Source: Burkholderiaceae bacterium (GTDB lineage Bacteria > Pseudomonadota > Gammaproteobacteria > Burkholderiales > Burkholderiaceae_C). From it: DNA of 12,375 bases. The notes under the pieces are model-generated. The model saw only the letters and a list, made by a program, of their open reading frames with translations, ran no database searches and was not told where the DNA came from. The stretch lies in NCBI GenBank assembly GCA_025458585.1, contig JALOSD010000050.1:1-12375 (forward strand), written 5' to 3'. Position 1 is the first letter of the stretch; each line of letters opens with the position of its first letter. The translations under genes and the position numbers were made by a program. Shown in pieces: positions 1-5,478 of the stretch.

Positions 1-8
1 GCACTATT

Positions 9-37
9 TCGACAAAACTGGAAAGATTGAATACACT
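9..37 (+). promoter_or_regulatory. Candidate sigma70 promoter of the ars operon
   Basis: TCGACA at 9-14 matches five of six -35 consensus bases. TACACT at 32-37 matches four of six -10 bases. The spacer is exactly 17 nt. The first 40 bases are clearly richer in A/T than the rest of the window, as expected for a promoter. Transcription would begin near 43-45, about 20 nt before the arsR start. I found no clean inverted repeat for an ArsR operator, although autorepression is the family norm. The upstream part of the intergenic region lies outside the window. Confidence 0.55.
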
Positions 38-66
38 TCGCTGCACCGCCCGCAGCGCCTTGCCCC

Positions 67-435
67 ATGACCGCACCGATGACCGAGAACGCCGCCGTGC
101 TCGCACTCGCCGCGCTGGCGCAGAACATGCGCTTGCGCGTGTTCCGCGCCCTCGTCGGTGCCGGCCCGCCGGGCCTGACGCCAGGGGCGCTGTCGGCCAC
201 CCTCGGCGTGCCGGCCTCGACGCTGTCGTTCCACCTGAAGGAGCTGCTGCACGCCGGCCTCGTGACGCAGGAGCGCGACGGTCGGCATCTGATCTACCGG
301 CCGGCGCTCGAGCAGATGAACGCGCTGCTGGACTACCTTACCGCGCACTGTTGCCACGGCGCGCCTTGCACGCCCGACGAGGCGCACGACGCGATCGCCG
401 CGTGCGCACCCATCACCACCCGGAGACCCCGATGA
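67..435 (+). CDS. arsR: ArsR-family arsenic-responsive repressor
   Basis: This is a 122-residue winged-helix repressor of the ArsR/SmtB family. Such proteins bind the operon promoter and release it when trivalent arsenic or antimony binds cysteines. The HTH region is around residues 39-66 (GALSATLGVPASTLSFHLKE), followed by the wing near 67-80 (VTQERDGRHLIYRP). There is no CxC motif in the DNA-binding helix as in plasmid R773 ArsR. Instead cysteines 95, 96 and 101 form a C-terminal CCHGAPC motif, with a fourth at 113. This resembles Acidithiobacillus ferrooxidans ArsR, whose As(III) ligands are Cys95, Cys96 and Cys102. The stop overlaps the arsI start as ATGA, so the two are probably translationally coupled. 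Neither ATG 67 nor ATG 79 has a good Shine-Dalgarno, so the start is uncertain by four codons. Confidence 0.92.
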   Translation: MTAPMTENAAVLALAALAQNMRLRVFRALVGAGPPGLTPGALSATLGVPASTLSFHLKELLHAGLVTQERDGRHLIYRPALEQMNALLDYLTAHCCHGAPCTPDEAHDAIAACAPITTRRPR

Positions 436-896
436 AGCGCTTCCACGTCCACCTGCACGTCGACGACCTCGCGAGGAGCGTCGGCTTCTACTCGAAGCTG
501 TTCGCAGCCGAACCGTCGCGCGTCGAGGGCGACTACGCGAAGTGGATGCTCGACGACCCGCCGCTGAACTTCGCGATCTCGACGCGTGGCGACCGCCCCG
601 GCATCGACCATCTCGGCATCCAGACCGACGACGCGGCCGAGCTCGCGGCCATGAAGGCGCGCGCCCAGGCGGCCGACATGGCGCTGCTCGACGAAGGCGA
701 GACGACCTGCTGCTACGCGCGCAGCGAGAAGCACTGGGTCACGGACCCGCAAGGCATCGCGTGGGAGCACTTCCACACGCTCGGCAACATTCCGGTGTTC
801 CGCGAGAAAACCGCGCCCGCGGCCGACGGCGCGTGCTGCGCGCCGCGCGGCAAGCCGGTGGGCATTGTGGTGACGTCGGCCGACTCGTGCTGTTGA
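432..896 (+). CDS. arsI: ArsI/CadI-family C-As lyase (VOC dioxygenase)
   Basis: This 154-residue vicinal-oxygen-chelate protein matches ArsI, a cytoplasmic Fe(II)-dependent dioxygenase. ArsI cleaves the C-As bond of trivalent organoarsenicals such as methylarsenite, giving arsenite. Visible candidate metal ligands are His5 (RFHVHLHV), His60 (GIDHLGIQ) and Glu112 (AWEHFHT). The vicinal pair Cys93-Cys94 (TTCCYARSEKHWVTDP) corresponds to the substrate-binding pair of Thermomonospora curvata ArsI. The C-terminal tail has two further vicinal pairs, Cys135-136 and Cys153-154, the latter at the very end. The start at 432 is set by the ATGA overlap with arsR and by the conserved MKRFHVHLHV opening. 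The main alternative is a CadI-like metal-binding protein of the same family, but the flanking arsR and ACR3 genes favour an arsenic role. Confidence 0.92.
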   Translation: MKRFHVHLHVDDLARSVGFYSKLFAAEPSRVEGDYAKWMLDDPPLNFAISTRGDRPGIDHLGIQTDDAAELAAMKARAQAADMALLDEGETTCCYARSEKHWVTDPQGIAWEHFHTLGNIPVFREKTAPAADGACCAPRGKPVGIVVTSADSCC

Positions 897-899
897 AAT

Positions 900-1050
900 G
901 AGTCCCCCCCGAAGCACCTTCGGCGCCTCCCCCCGGGACCCGCAGGGGCCCCTTCGTGGCCCAGGGGGGCGCCGCCGGCGGACCGGCGAAGCCGGATCCG
1001 CGGCGGCCGCTTGGCATGCTCGCACTCATGCGTCGCGGCTGCCCCCTGGC
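900..1050. repeat. GC-rich palindromic intergenic repeat inside the ars operon
   Basis: The 170-nt gap between arsI and the ACR3 gene is packed with inverted repeats. CCGAAG (909-914) pairs with CTTCGG (918-923). GGCGCC-T-CCCCCC (922-934) pairs, with a bulge, with GGGGGGCGCC (964-973). CCGGC (983-987) pairs with GCCGG (991-995) around GAA. The style, with C-runs followed by small hairpins and a GGCATGCTCGC-like tail, resembles dispersed intergenic repeats I associate with Comamonadaceae/Rubrivivax-type genomes. Only one copy is in this window, so repeat status rests on recognition. It may act as an RNA-stability or attenuating structure between arsI and the permease gene. The exact edges, especially the right one between about 1020 and 1055, are uncertain. 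Confidence 0.6.
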
Positions 1051-1066
1051 GCGATGGATTGCTGAA

Positions 1067-2137
1067 ATGGGCCTGTTCGAGCGTTATCTGACGGTCTGGG
1101 TCGCGCTCGGCATCGCCGCCGGCGTCGGGCTCGGCGTCGTGATGCCCGGCCTGTTCCAGGGTGTCGCTGCGCTCGAGGTCGCGCACGTCAACCTCGTCGT
1201 TGCCGTCTTCATCTGGATCATGATCTACCCGATGATGATCCAGATCGACTTCGCCGCCGTGCGCGACGTCGGTCGCCGCCCGCGCGGTCTGCTGCTGACG
1301 CTGGTCGTCAACTGGCTCGTCAAGCCGTTCACGATGGCCGCGCTCGCGGTGCTGTTCTTCGAGCACCTGTTCGCGCCGTGGGTCGACCCGCAGTCGGCCA
1401 GCGAGTACATCGCCGGCATGATCCTGCTCGGCGTCGCGCCGTGCACCGCAATGGTGTTCGTGTGGAGCCAGCTGACGAAGGGCGACCCGAACTACACGCT
1501 GGTGCAGGTCTCGGTCAACGACCTGATCATGGTGTTTGCGTTCGCACCGCTCGCCGCCTTCCTGCTCGGCGTCACCGACGTCACCGTGCCCTGGGAGACG
1601 CTGCTGCTCAGCGTCGTGCTCTACGTCGTGCTGCCGCTGGTGGCGGGCGTCGCGACGCGGCGGCTGTGGTCGCGCGCCGGGCCGGGCGTGCTCGGCGCAC
1701 GCGTCGCGCGGCTGAAGCCGTGGTCGGTCGCGGGGCTGATCGCCACCGTCGTGCTGCTGTTCGGCTTCCAGGCGCCCACGCTCGTCGCCCAGCCGATGAT
1801 CATCGGCCTGATCGCGGTGCCGCTCGTGCTGCAGGCCTATGGCATCTTCTTCATCGCTGCGCTCGGCGCGCGCTGGCTGAAGCTGCCGCACGAGATCGCG
1901 GCGCCAGCGTGCCTGATCGGCACCTCGAACTTCTTCGAGCTCGCGGTGGCGGTGGCGATCTCGCTGTTCGGCCTGAGCTCGGGCGCGGCGCTGGCCACCG
2001 TCGTCGGCGTGCTCGTCGAGGTGCCGGTGATGCTGTCGCTGGTGGCGCTCGCCAACCGGACGCGGCATTGGTACCCCGCCGCGGCAGCGGTCGACGTGCT
2101 GCCGAGTGCCGCGGTGAGCCGGTCGAGCCGCCGATGA
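1067..2137 (+). CDS. acr3: ACR3-family arsenite efflux permease
   Basis: This 356-residue inner-membrane carrier of the ACR3 (BART superfamily) type exports As(III), usually driven by proton motive force. It has about ten hydrophobic helices. The diagnostic stretches are FIWIMIYPMMIQIDF (48-62), GVAPCTAMVFVWS (122-134) with the essential-type Cys126, GTSNFFELAVAVAI (285-298), and GVLVEVPVML (314-323) with Glu318. Cys126 and Glu318 correspond to residues shown to be essential in Corynebacterium glutamicum Acr3 (Cys129 and Glu305). Length is normal for the family. ATG 1067 is chosen because the MGLFERYLTVWVALGI opening is typical. Longer frames from 956, 1016 or 1028 would translate the upstream repeat. 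No convincing Shine-Dalgarno precedes 1067. Confidence 0.93.
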   Translation: MGLFERYLTVWVALGIAAGVGLGVVMPGLFQGVAALEVAHVNLVVAVFIWIMIYPMMIQIDFAAVRDVGRRPRGLLLTLVVNWLVKPFTMAALAVLFFEHLFAPWVDPQSASEYIAGMILLGVAPCTAMVFVWSQLTKGDPNYTLVQVSVNDLIMVFAFAPLAAFLLGVTDVTVPWETLLLSVVLYVVLPLVAGVATRRLWSRAGPGVLGARVARLKPWSVAGLIATVVLLFGFQAPTLVAQPMIIGLIAVPLVLQAYGIFFIAALGARWLKLPHEIAAPACLIGTSNFFELAVAVAISLFGLSSGAALATVVGVLVEVPVMLSLVALANRTRHWYPAAAAVDVLPSAAVSRSSRR

Positions 2138-2180
2138 CGCGGGGCGGCACCTCGCTGCGCGGCAGCAGCTGAGGCGCGCG

Positions 2181-3308
2181 GTGGCATCGAACGCCGCCGG
2201 TGCCGCGCCGGGCGCGACGCCGGCGGTCGTGATCGCGCTCGGCTGCGCGCAGACGCTCGCGTGGGCGTCGTCGTACTACCTCGCGGCGATCCTCGCGGCG
2301 CCGATCGCACGCGACCTCGGCCTCGCGCCCGCCGCCGTGTTCGCCGCCTTCTCGGCCGCGCTCGTCGTCTCGGCGCTCGTCGGGCCGATCGCGGGTCGGG
2401 CGATCGACCGCTTCGGCGGCCGCCCGGTGCTGATGGCCACCAACGTCGTCTTCGCCGCCGGCCTCGCGGCGATGGCGGCGGCGCAGGGGGCGCTGTCGCT
2501 GCTGCTGGCGTGGCTCGTGGTCGGCGTCGGCATGGGCAGCGGGCTGTACGAGGCGGCGTTCTCGACGCTCGTGCGGCTGTACGGGCACCAGGCGCGCAAC
2601 GCGATCACCGGCATCACGCTGATCGCCGGTTTCGCCAGCACGGTTGGCTGGCCGCTGACGGCGATGCTCGACGCCGAGGTCGGCTGGCGAGGCGCCTGCC
2701 TGGCGTGGGCCGCGCTGCATCTCGTCGTCGGCTGGCCGCTGAACGCGCGCCTGCCGCGCGCGGGCAGCGCAGCGGCCGTCGATCCGCTACCGTCCAGGGC
2801 CGAAGTGCCACCGGCGGCGGCCTCGCCGGCGCCGGCGGCACAGGCGCCGATGCAGGCCGCCGGCGCATCGCTGGCGGCTGCCGTGGCGGTGGGCGCGCTG
2901 GTCGGCCCGGCGCAGGTGGCGGGGCGGCTGCTCGAGTTCGGCCTGCTGCGGCGGCTGCACCCGCTGCTGTCGGCGCGGCTGGCCGCGCTGGCGCACCCGC
3001 TCGGCGTGCTGGCGCTCGTCGCACTCGGCCCGGCGGCAGCGCCGGCGTTCGCGCTGCTGCACGGCGCCGGCAACGGCATCCTCACGATCGCCAAGGGCAC
3101 GCTGCCGCTGGCGCTGTTCGGCGCCCAGGGCTACGGCGCACGCCAGGGCTGGTTGATGCTGCCGGCGCGCGCATTGCAGGCGCTCGCGCCGTGGCTGTAT
3201 GGCCTCGCGATCGCGCGCTGGCAGGCCGGCGCGCTGTGGCTGTCGGCCGCGCTGATGGCCAGCGCCTTCGCCGCGCTGCTGGCGCTGCGTGCGGGGCGCC
3301 GGCCCTGA
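2181..3308 (+). CDS. MFS permease of the ars operon, apparently lacking TM7
   Basis: This 375-residue major facilitator superfamily protein lies 43 nt after the ACR3 gene. It has a GTG start preceded by GAGG (2171-2174). The first half is a normal six-helix bundle, with the TM2-3 loop motif as GRAIDRFGGRP (about 72-82) and a clear TM6 ending at WPLNARLPR. An Ala/Pro-rich linker of about 35 residues follows (about 195-230), and then directly a helix containing VGALVGPAQVAGR, which I align with TM8 of related MFS proteins. The hydrophobic TM7 is not visible here or in the other two forward frames, so I count 11 helices. MFS proteins in ars operons (ArsJ, ArsK) export arsenicals, but I cannot assign this one to either. 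It may be a functional variant or a degenerating pump. Confidence 0.85.
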   Translation: MASNAAGAAPGATPAVVIALGCAQTLAWASSYYLAAILAAPIARDLGLAPAAVFAAFSAALVVSALVGPIAGRAIDRFGGRPVLMATNVVFAAGLAAMAAAQGALSLLLAWLVVGVGMGSGLYEAAFSTLVRLYGHQARNAITGITLIAGFASTVGWPLTAMLDAEVGWRGACLAWAALHLVVGWPLNARLPRAGSAAAVDPLPSRAEVPPAAASPAPAAQAPMQAAGASLAAAVAVGALVGPAQVAGRLLEFGLLRRLHPLLSARLAALAHPLGVLALVALGPAAAPAFALLHGAGNGILTIAKGTLPLALFGAQGYGARQGWLMLPARALQALAPWLYGLAIARWQAGALWLSAALMASAFAALLALRAGRRP

Positions 3309-3329
3309 GCCTGCCAGGGGCGGCTCAGG
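3304..3329. terminator. Hairpin spanning both stop codons of convergent genes
   Basis: CCTGAGCC (3304-3311) and GGCTCAGG (3322-3329) form a perfect 8-bp inverted repeat around a 10-nt loop. The left arm contains the TGA of the MFS gene and the right arm contains the stop of the HiPIP gene. Only 16 nt separate the two coding regions. There is no T-tract on either side, so intrinsic termination is uncertain. It may instead be a bidirectional barrier or 3'-end stabiliser. Confidence 0.45.
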
Positions 3330-3633
3330 CCTTCTTGGCGTAAGCGCTGCACCAGCCCTTGGCGGCGACCTGCTTGCCCGGGAAGATGCCGCAGCCGCCG
3401 GCGGCGTCGGCAGCCTTGCCCTGGAACAGCGCACAGTTGGAGCACAACTGGCCGGCGGCGTACTGCTTGTACTTCGCCTTGTCGGCCTTCGCCGCGTCGG
3501 CGACGTAGCCGAGCGCGGTGGCCTGCGGGCTCTTCTCGTCGACCATCGGCGCCTGCGCGAACGCGGGGCGGGCGGCGGCGAGCGTGCCGGCGGCGATGGG
3601 CAGCAACTGGATGAACTGGCGACGCGATGTCAT
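3325..3633 (-). CDS. High-potential iron-sulfur protein (HiPIP), Tat-exported
   Basis: This 102-residue precursor of a small periplasmic [4Fe-4S] electron carrier begins with a Tat signal. The twin arginine sits in TSRRQFIQ, followed by a hydrophobic stretch and a likely cleavage after AFA (about residue 26). The mature part has the HiPIP cysteine pattern Cys64-x2-Cys67-x13-Cys81-x13-Cys95, with GWCSAY around the last ligand. HiPIPs carry electrons between the bc1 complex and reaction centres or terminal oxidases in proteobacteria. No photosynthesis gene is in the window, so a respiratory or other role is equally possible. AGGAG (complement of 3641-3645) lies 7 nt before the ATG and fixes the start. 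The gene is divergent from the RHH regulator and convergent with the MFS gene. Confidence 0.95.
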   Translation of the reverse strand: MTSRRQFIQLLPIAAGTLAAARPAFAQAPMVDEKSPQATALGYVADAAKADKAKYKQYAAGQLCSNCALFQGKAADAAGGCGIFPGKQVAAKGWCSAYAKKA

Positions 3634-3670
3634 GGACGTGCTCCTGCTTCGGATGCGATGGTTGAACGTG

Positions 3671-3687
3671 CCGGAGGCCAGCTCCGG
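3671..3687. other. Hairpin in the HiPIP leader
   Basis: CCGGAG (3671-3676) and CTCCGG (3682-3687) form a perfect 6-bp inverted repeat around GCCAG. If HiPIP transcription starts near 3708, this hairpin lies in its roughly 75-nt leader, about 40 nt before the start codon. It could be an mRNA-stability element or a protein-binding palindrome. I cannot tell which. Confidence 0.4.
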
Positions 3688-3703
3688 AACTCATGCGATT
3701 TCA

Positions 3704-3731
3704 ATGCGCACAAAATTATAATGAAACGCAT
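3704..3731. promoter_or_regulatory. Shared -10 region and candidate operator between HiPIP and RHH genes
   Basis: ATTATAAT (3715-3722) is self-complementary, so it gives a perfect TATAAT -10 box on both strands: 3717-3722 for the RHH gene and the complement of 3715-3720 for the HiPIP gene. It is flanked by ATGCG (3704-3708) and CGCAT (3727-3731), an inverted pair almost centred on the -10 palindrome. Further ATGCG copies lie at 3653-3657 and 3693-3697, the latter 11 bp from the 3704 copy. Neither direction has a good -35 hexamer at 16-18 bp spacing, which suggests that a regulator sets activity. The neighbouring RHH protein is a natural candidate. Confidence 0.5.
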
Positions 3732-3745
3732 CCAAGGAACGCACG

Positions 3746-3952
3746 ATGGAGTTGAAGACGGCGCGACTCACGGTCCTGATGGACCCGGCCAAGAAGAAGG
3801 CCTTCGAGGATCTGTGCGCCCAGCAGGACGTGACACCGTCACAGGTCGTGCGCCAGCTGATCCGCGAGTATTTGCGTCGGCACGGCGTGACGTGGCAGCC
3901 CAGCGGCGGCACGGCGGGCGCCACCGACCCGCCCGAGAACGTCGAGCGGTGA
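3746..3952 (+). CDS. Ribbon-helix-helix (CopG/Arc-like) DNA-binding protein
   Basis: This 68-residue protein has a compact ribbon-helix-helix domain. A beta strand at residues 5-12 (TARLTVLM) is followed by helix A (about 14-27, AKKKAFEDLCAQQD) and helix B (about 30-45, TPSQVVRQLIREYLRR). The tail (about 46-68) looks disordered and rich in Gly, Pro and Thr. RHH dimers bind operator DNA through the paired strand, and many repress their own promoters. AAGGA (3734-3738) sits 7 nt before the ATG. No toxin gene is adjacent, so an antitoxin role is not supported. Its target is unknown. The intergenic region it shares with the HiPIP gene carries repeats of the kind such proteins bind. Confidence 0.85.
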   Translation: MELKTARLTVLMDPAKKKAFEDLCAQQDVTPSQVVRQLIREYLRRHGVTWQPSGGTAGATDPPENVER

Positions 3953-3982
3953 TCGCACGCCCGCCACGCGCGGGCCATGCGG

Positions 3983-4011
3983 CGCCGGCTTGAACCTGTC
4001 GCCCGCCGGCG
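3983..4011. terminator. Possible hairpin between convergent RHH and GNAT genes
   Basis: CGCCGGC (3983-3989) can pair with GCCGGCG (4005-4011) around a 15-nt loop in the 70-nt gap between the convergent RHH and acetyltransferase genes. In sequence this rich in G and C, a 7-bp inverted repeat is weak evidence, and no T-tract follows. I see nothing else in this gap. Confidence 0.25.
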
Positions 4012-4022
4012 GCACGCGGTTG

Positions 4023-4307
4023 TCAGCGCTCGAGCAGGTCGAGCGTCTCGGGGTGGCGCCGCATGTAGACGGCCACGTAGCTGCACAGCGGCCGCACGCG
4101 CAGACCCCGTTCGCGTGCATGGGCGAGCGCGGCAGCGACGAGCGCGGCGGCGATGCCGCGGCCCTGCAGCACCGGCGGCACCTCGGTGTGCGTGAGCACC
4201 ATCGTGTTGCCGTGCAATCGGTAGGCGCAGACGCAGCGCCGGCCGTCGACGACGGTCTCGAAGCACTGACGACCTTCGTCGTGGACGATCGTCGATGCGT
4301 CGCTCAC
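4023..4307 (-). CDS. Small GNAT acetyltransferase (YjdJ/NATD1 type)
   Basis: This 94-residue minimal GNAT-fold protein presumably transfers an acetyl group from acetyl-CoA to an unidentified amine. The acetyl-CoA-binding loop is LQGRGIAAAL (47-56), preceded by HTEVPP (40-45). The conserved C-terminal segment PLCSYVAVYMRRHPE (73-87) is typical of the YjdJ/Gtn subgroup, including Cys75 and Tyr77. Length matches this subgroup, far shorter than standard GNATs. The start is GTG 4307, not an upstream ATG. AAGGAGG lies 7 nt before it, and the GTG overlaps the TGA of yaeQ as GTGA, so translation is coupled. It is the last gene of the - strand trio. Confidence 0.85.
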   Translation of the reverse strand: MSDASTIVHDEGRQCFETVVDGRRCVCAYRLHGNTMVLTHTEVPPVLQGRGIAAALVAAALAHARERGLRVRPLCSYVAVYMRRHPETLDLLER

Positions 4308-4864
4308 CTCGTGGCCTCCTTGAGCCGCCGCGGCGACAGCGACACCGCGCGTTCGCCGTCGCCGACCCAGACCACGCCATCGTGCGCGTTGACCTGCAGC
4401 GTCATCGAGCGCTGCGCGAGCCCCGCGAGCGCGCGACTCTCGTCGTTTGGCAGCTGCCACACCTCGAGGTTGCCGGCGCGCGCGACGCGCGCCTCGAGCG
4501 GCGCCCACCAGAGCGCCACCGCCGCTCCGTAGGCGATCACGGTCACGCGCTCGGCGCGCCCGGCGGCCTTCAGCAGCCGGCGCTCGTCGGGCTGGCCGAC
4601 CTCGATCCAGTGCACCAGCGCGCCGCTCAGGTCGTGCTGCCAGAGGTCGGGCTCGTCGGTGTCCGACAGGCCGCGCGCCATCTCGAGGCGGCCGCGCCGG
4701 TCGTCGGCCGGCACGTGCAGCGCGAACGCGAGCAGGCGCACCATCATGCGCTCGTCGGTCTCCGACGGGTGGCGCGCGAGCGTCAGCGCGTGGTCGGCGT
4801 ACAGCCCGCGGTCGACGTCGGCGATCTGCAGCTGCGCCTTGAAGATCGTCGACTTCAGCGCCAT
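4304..4864 (-). CDS. yaeQ: YaeQ family protein
   Basis: This 186-residue protein is recognised as YaeQ from its opening MALKSTIFKAQLQIADVDR. Other marks are RHPSETDERMMVRLLAFAL (31-49), GLSDTDEPDLW (65-75) and WIEVGQPDERRLLKA (86-100). YaeQ structures have a variant PD-(D/E)XK nuclease-like fold, and acidic residues in the EPDLW and WIEVG segments fit such a core. No reaction is established. The E. coli protein is 181 residues, so this one is full length. Its ATG lies inside the last codons of the upstream AhpD-like gene (10-nt overlap), and its stop overlaps the GNAT start. All three are therefore probably one transcript. Confidence 0.93.
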   Translation of the reverse strand: MALKSTIFKAQLQIADVDRGLYADHALTLARHPSETDERMMVRLLAFALHVPADDRRGRLEMARGLSDTDEPDLWQHDLSGALVHWIEVGQPDERRLLKAAGRAERVTVIAYGAAVALWWAPLEARVARAGNLEVWQLPNDESRALAGLAQRSMTLQVNAHDGVVWVGDGERAVSLSPRRLKEATR

Positions 4865-5466
4865 CGGCCGTGCTTCCCGGCGCTCCAGCCGTGGCCGGCG
4901 AGCCAGCGCTCGCCGTCGGCGGCGGCCGGCGGCTCGAGCTCGGTGGCCATCGCGTCGTTCCAGCGGTTCAGATACCCGAACAGCGCGACGACGCCGGTGA
5001 TCTCGACGATCTCGCCGTCGTCCCAGTGCGCGCGCAGGCGCTGCGCGATCTCGGGCGTGACGTCGCCGGGCACGCTCGCGGCCGCGCGCGCGAAGTCGAG
5101 CGCGGCGCGCTCGGCGTCGGTGAACAGCGGGCTCGTCGCGTACAGCCAGACGGCGTCGAGCCGGCGCGCGTCGGCGCCCTCGCGCTCGCCGAAGCGCGCC
5201 GCGCCGCGGATCGTGTGGGCCTGGCAGTAGCGGCAGCCGGCCGCCGTGCTCGCGACGTGGCCGATCAGCCGCTTGAGCTCGCCGGTGACGCGGCCGTGGT
5301 TCTGCATCACGGCGCGGTTGAGCTCGGTGAAGGCGCGCGCGATCGCCGGGCGGCGCATCATCGTCAGCACGCTGTTCGGCGCGAAGCCGAGCGTGCCGGC
5401 GAAGAAGGCAGCGAGGCGTTCGACCTCGGGGTCGTGGTCGGCGGGCAGCGGGTCGACAAGCGGCAT
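4855..5466 (-). CDS. AhpD-like carboxymuconolactone decarboxylase family protein
   Basis: This 203-residue all-helical protein belongs to the CMD/AhpD superfamily. The active-site-type motif is GCRYCQAHT (77-85), with Cys78 and Cys81 as the redox pair and His84 nearby. Glu63 or the Lys65-Arg66 pair just upstream may complete the proton relay. AhpD-type members reduce peroxidatic partners through a CxxC disulfide. The N-terminal part (1-60) and the NRWNDAMATELEP segment (168-180) are typical of the longer, peroxidase-related CMD proteins. ATG 5466 is chosen because the conserved sequence begins shortly after it, though no strong Shine-Dalgarno is visible. It is the first gene of the trio with yaeQ and the GNAT gene, and diverges from the coiled-coil gene across 69 nt. 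The substrate is unknown. Confidence 0.87.
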   Translation of the reverse strand: MPLVDPLPADHDPEVERLAAFFAGTLGFAPNSVLTMMRRPAIARAFTELNRAVMQNHGRVTGELKRLIGHVASTAAGCRYCQAHTIRGAARFGEREGADARRLDAVWLYATSPLFTDAERAALDFARAAASVPGDVTPEIAQRLRAHWDDGEIVEITGVVALFGYLNRWNDAMATELEPPAAADGERWLAGHGWSAGKHGRWR

Positions 5467-5478
5467 CGCGGCGCACTG

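Noticed and set aside
27..431. N-terminal extension of arsI reading through the arsR region
   Set aside because: The extension is Arg-rich shadow sequence of arsR. ATG 432 gives the conserved ArsI start and the ATGA overlap.
956..1066. Upstream starts for the ACR3 gene (956, 1016, 1028)
   Set aside because: They translate the palindromic repeat into a Gly/Pro/Arg-rich leader atypical of ACR3. The family-like start is ATG 1067.
713..2068. Long open frame on the - strand opposite arsI and acr3
   Set aside because: Its product is low-complexity and rich in Arg, Asp, His and Gln, as expected from the antisense of GC-rich codons. The + strand genes here are unmistakable.
3746..3952. RHH protein as antitoxin of a toxin-antitoxin pair
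   Set aside because: No small toxin-like gene (RelE, PIN or similar) lies next to it. The downstream neighbour is a convergent acetyltransferase of the YjdJ type.
4307..4508. Longer start for the GNAT gene at 4508
   Set aside because: The added 67 residues are Arg/Ala-rich shadow of yaeQ. GTG 4307 has AAGGAGG at good spacing and a GTGA overlap.
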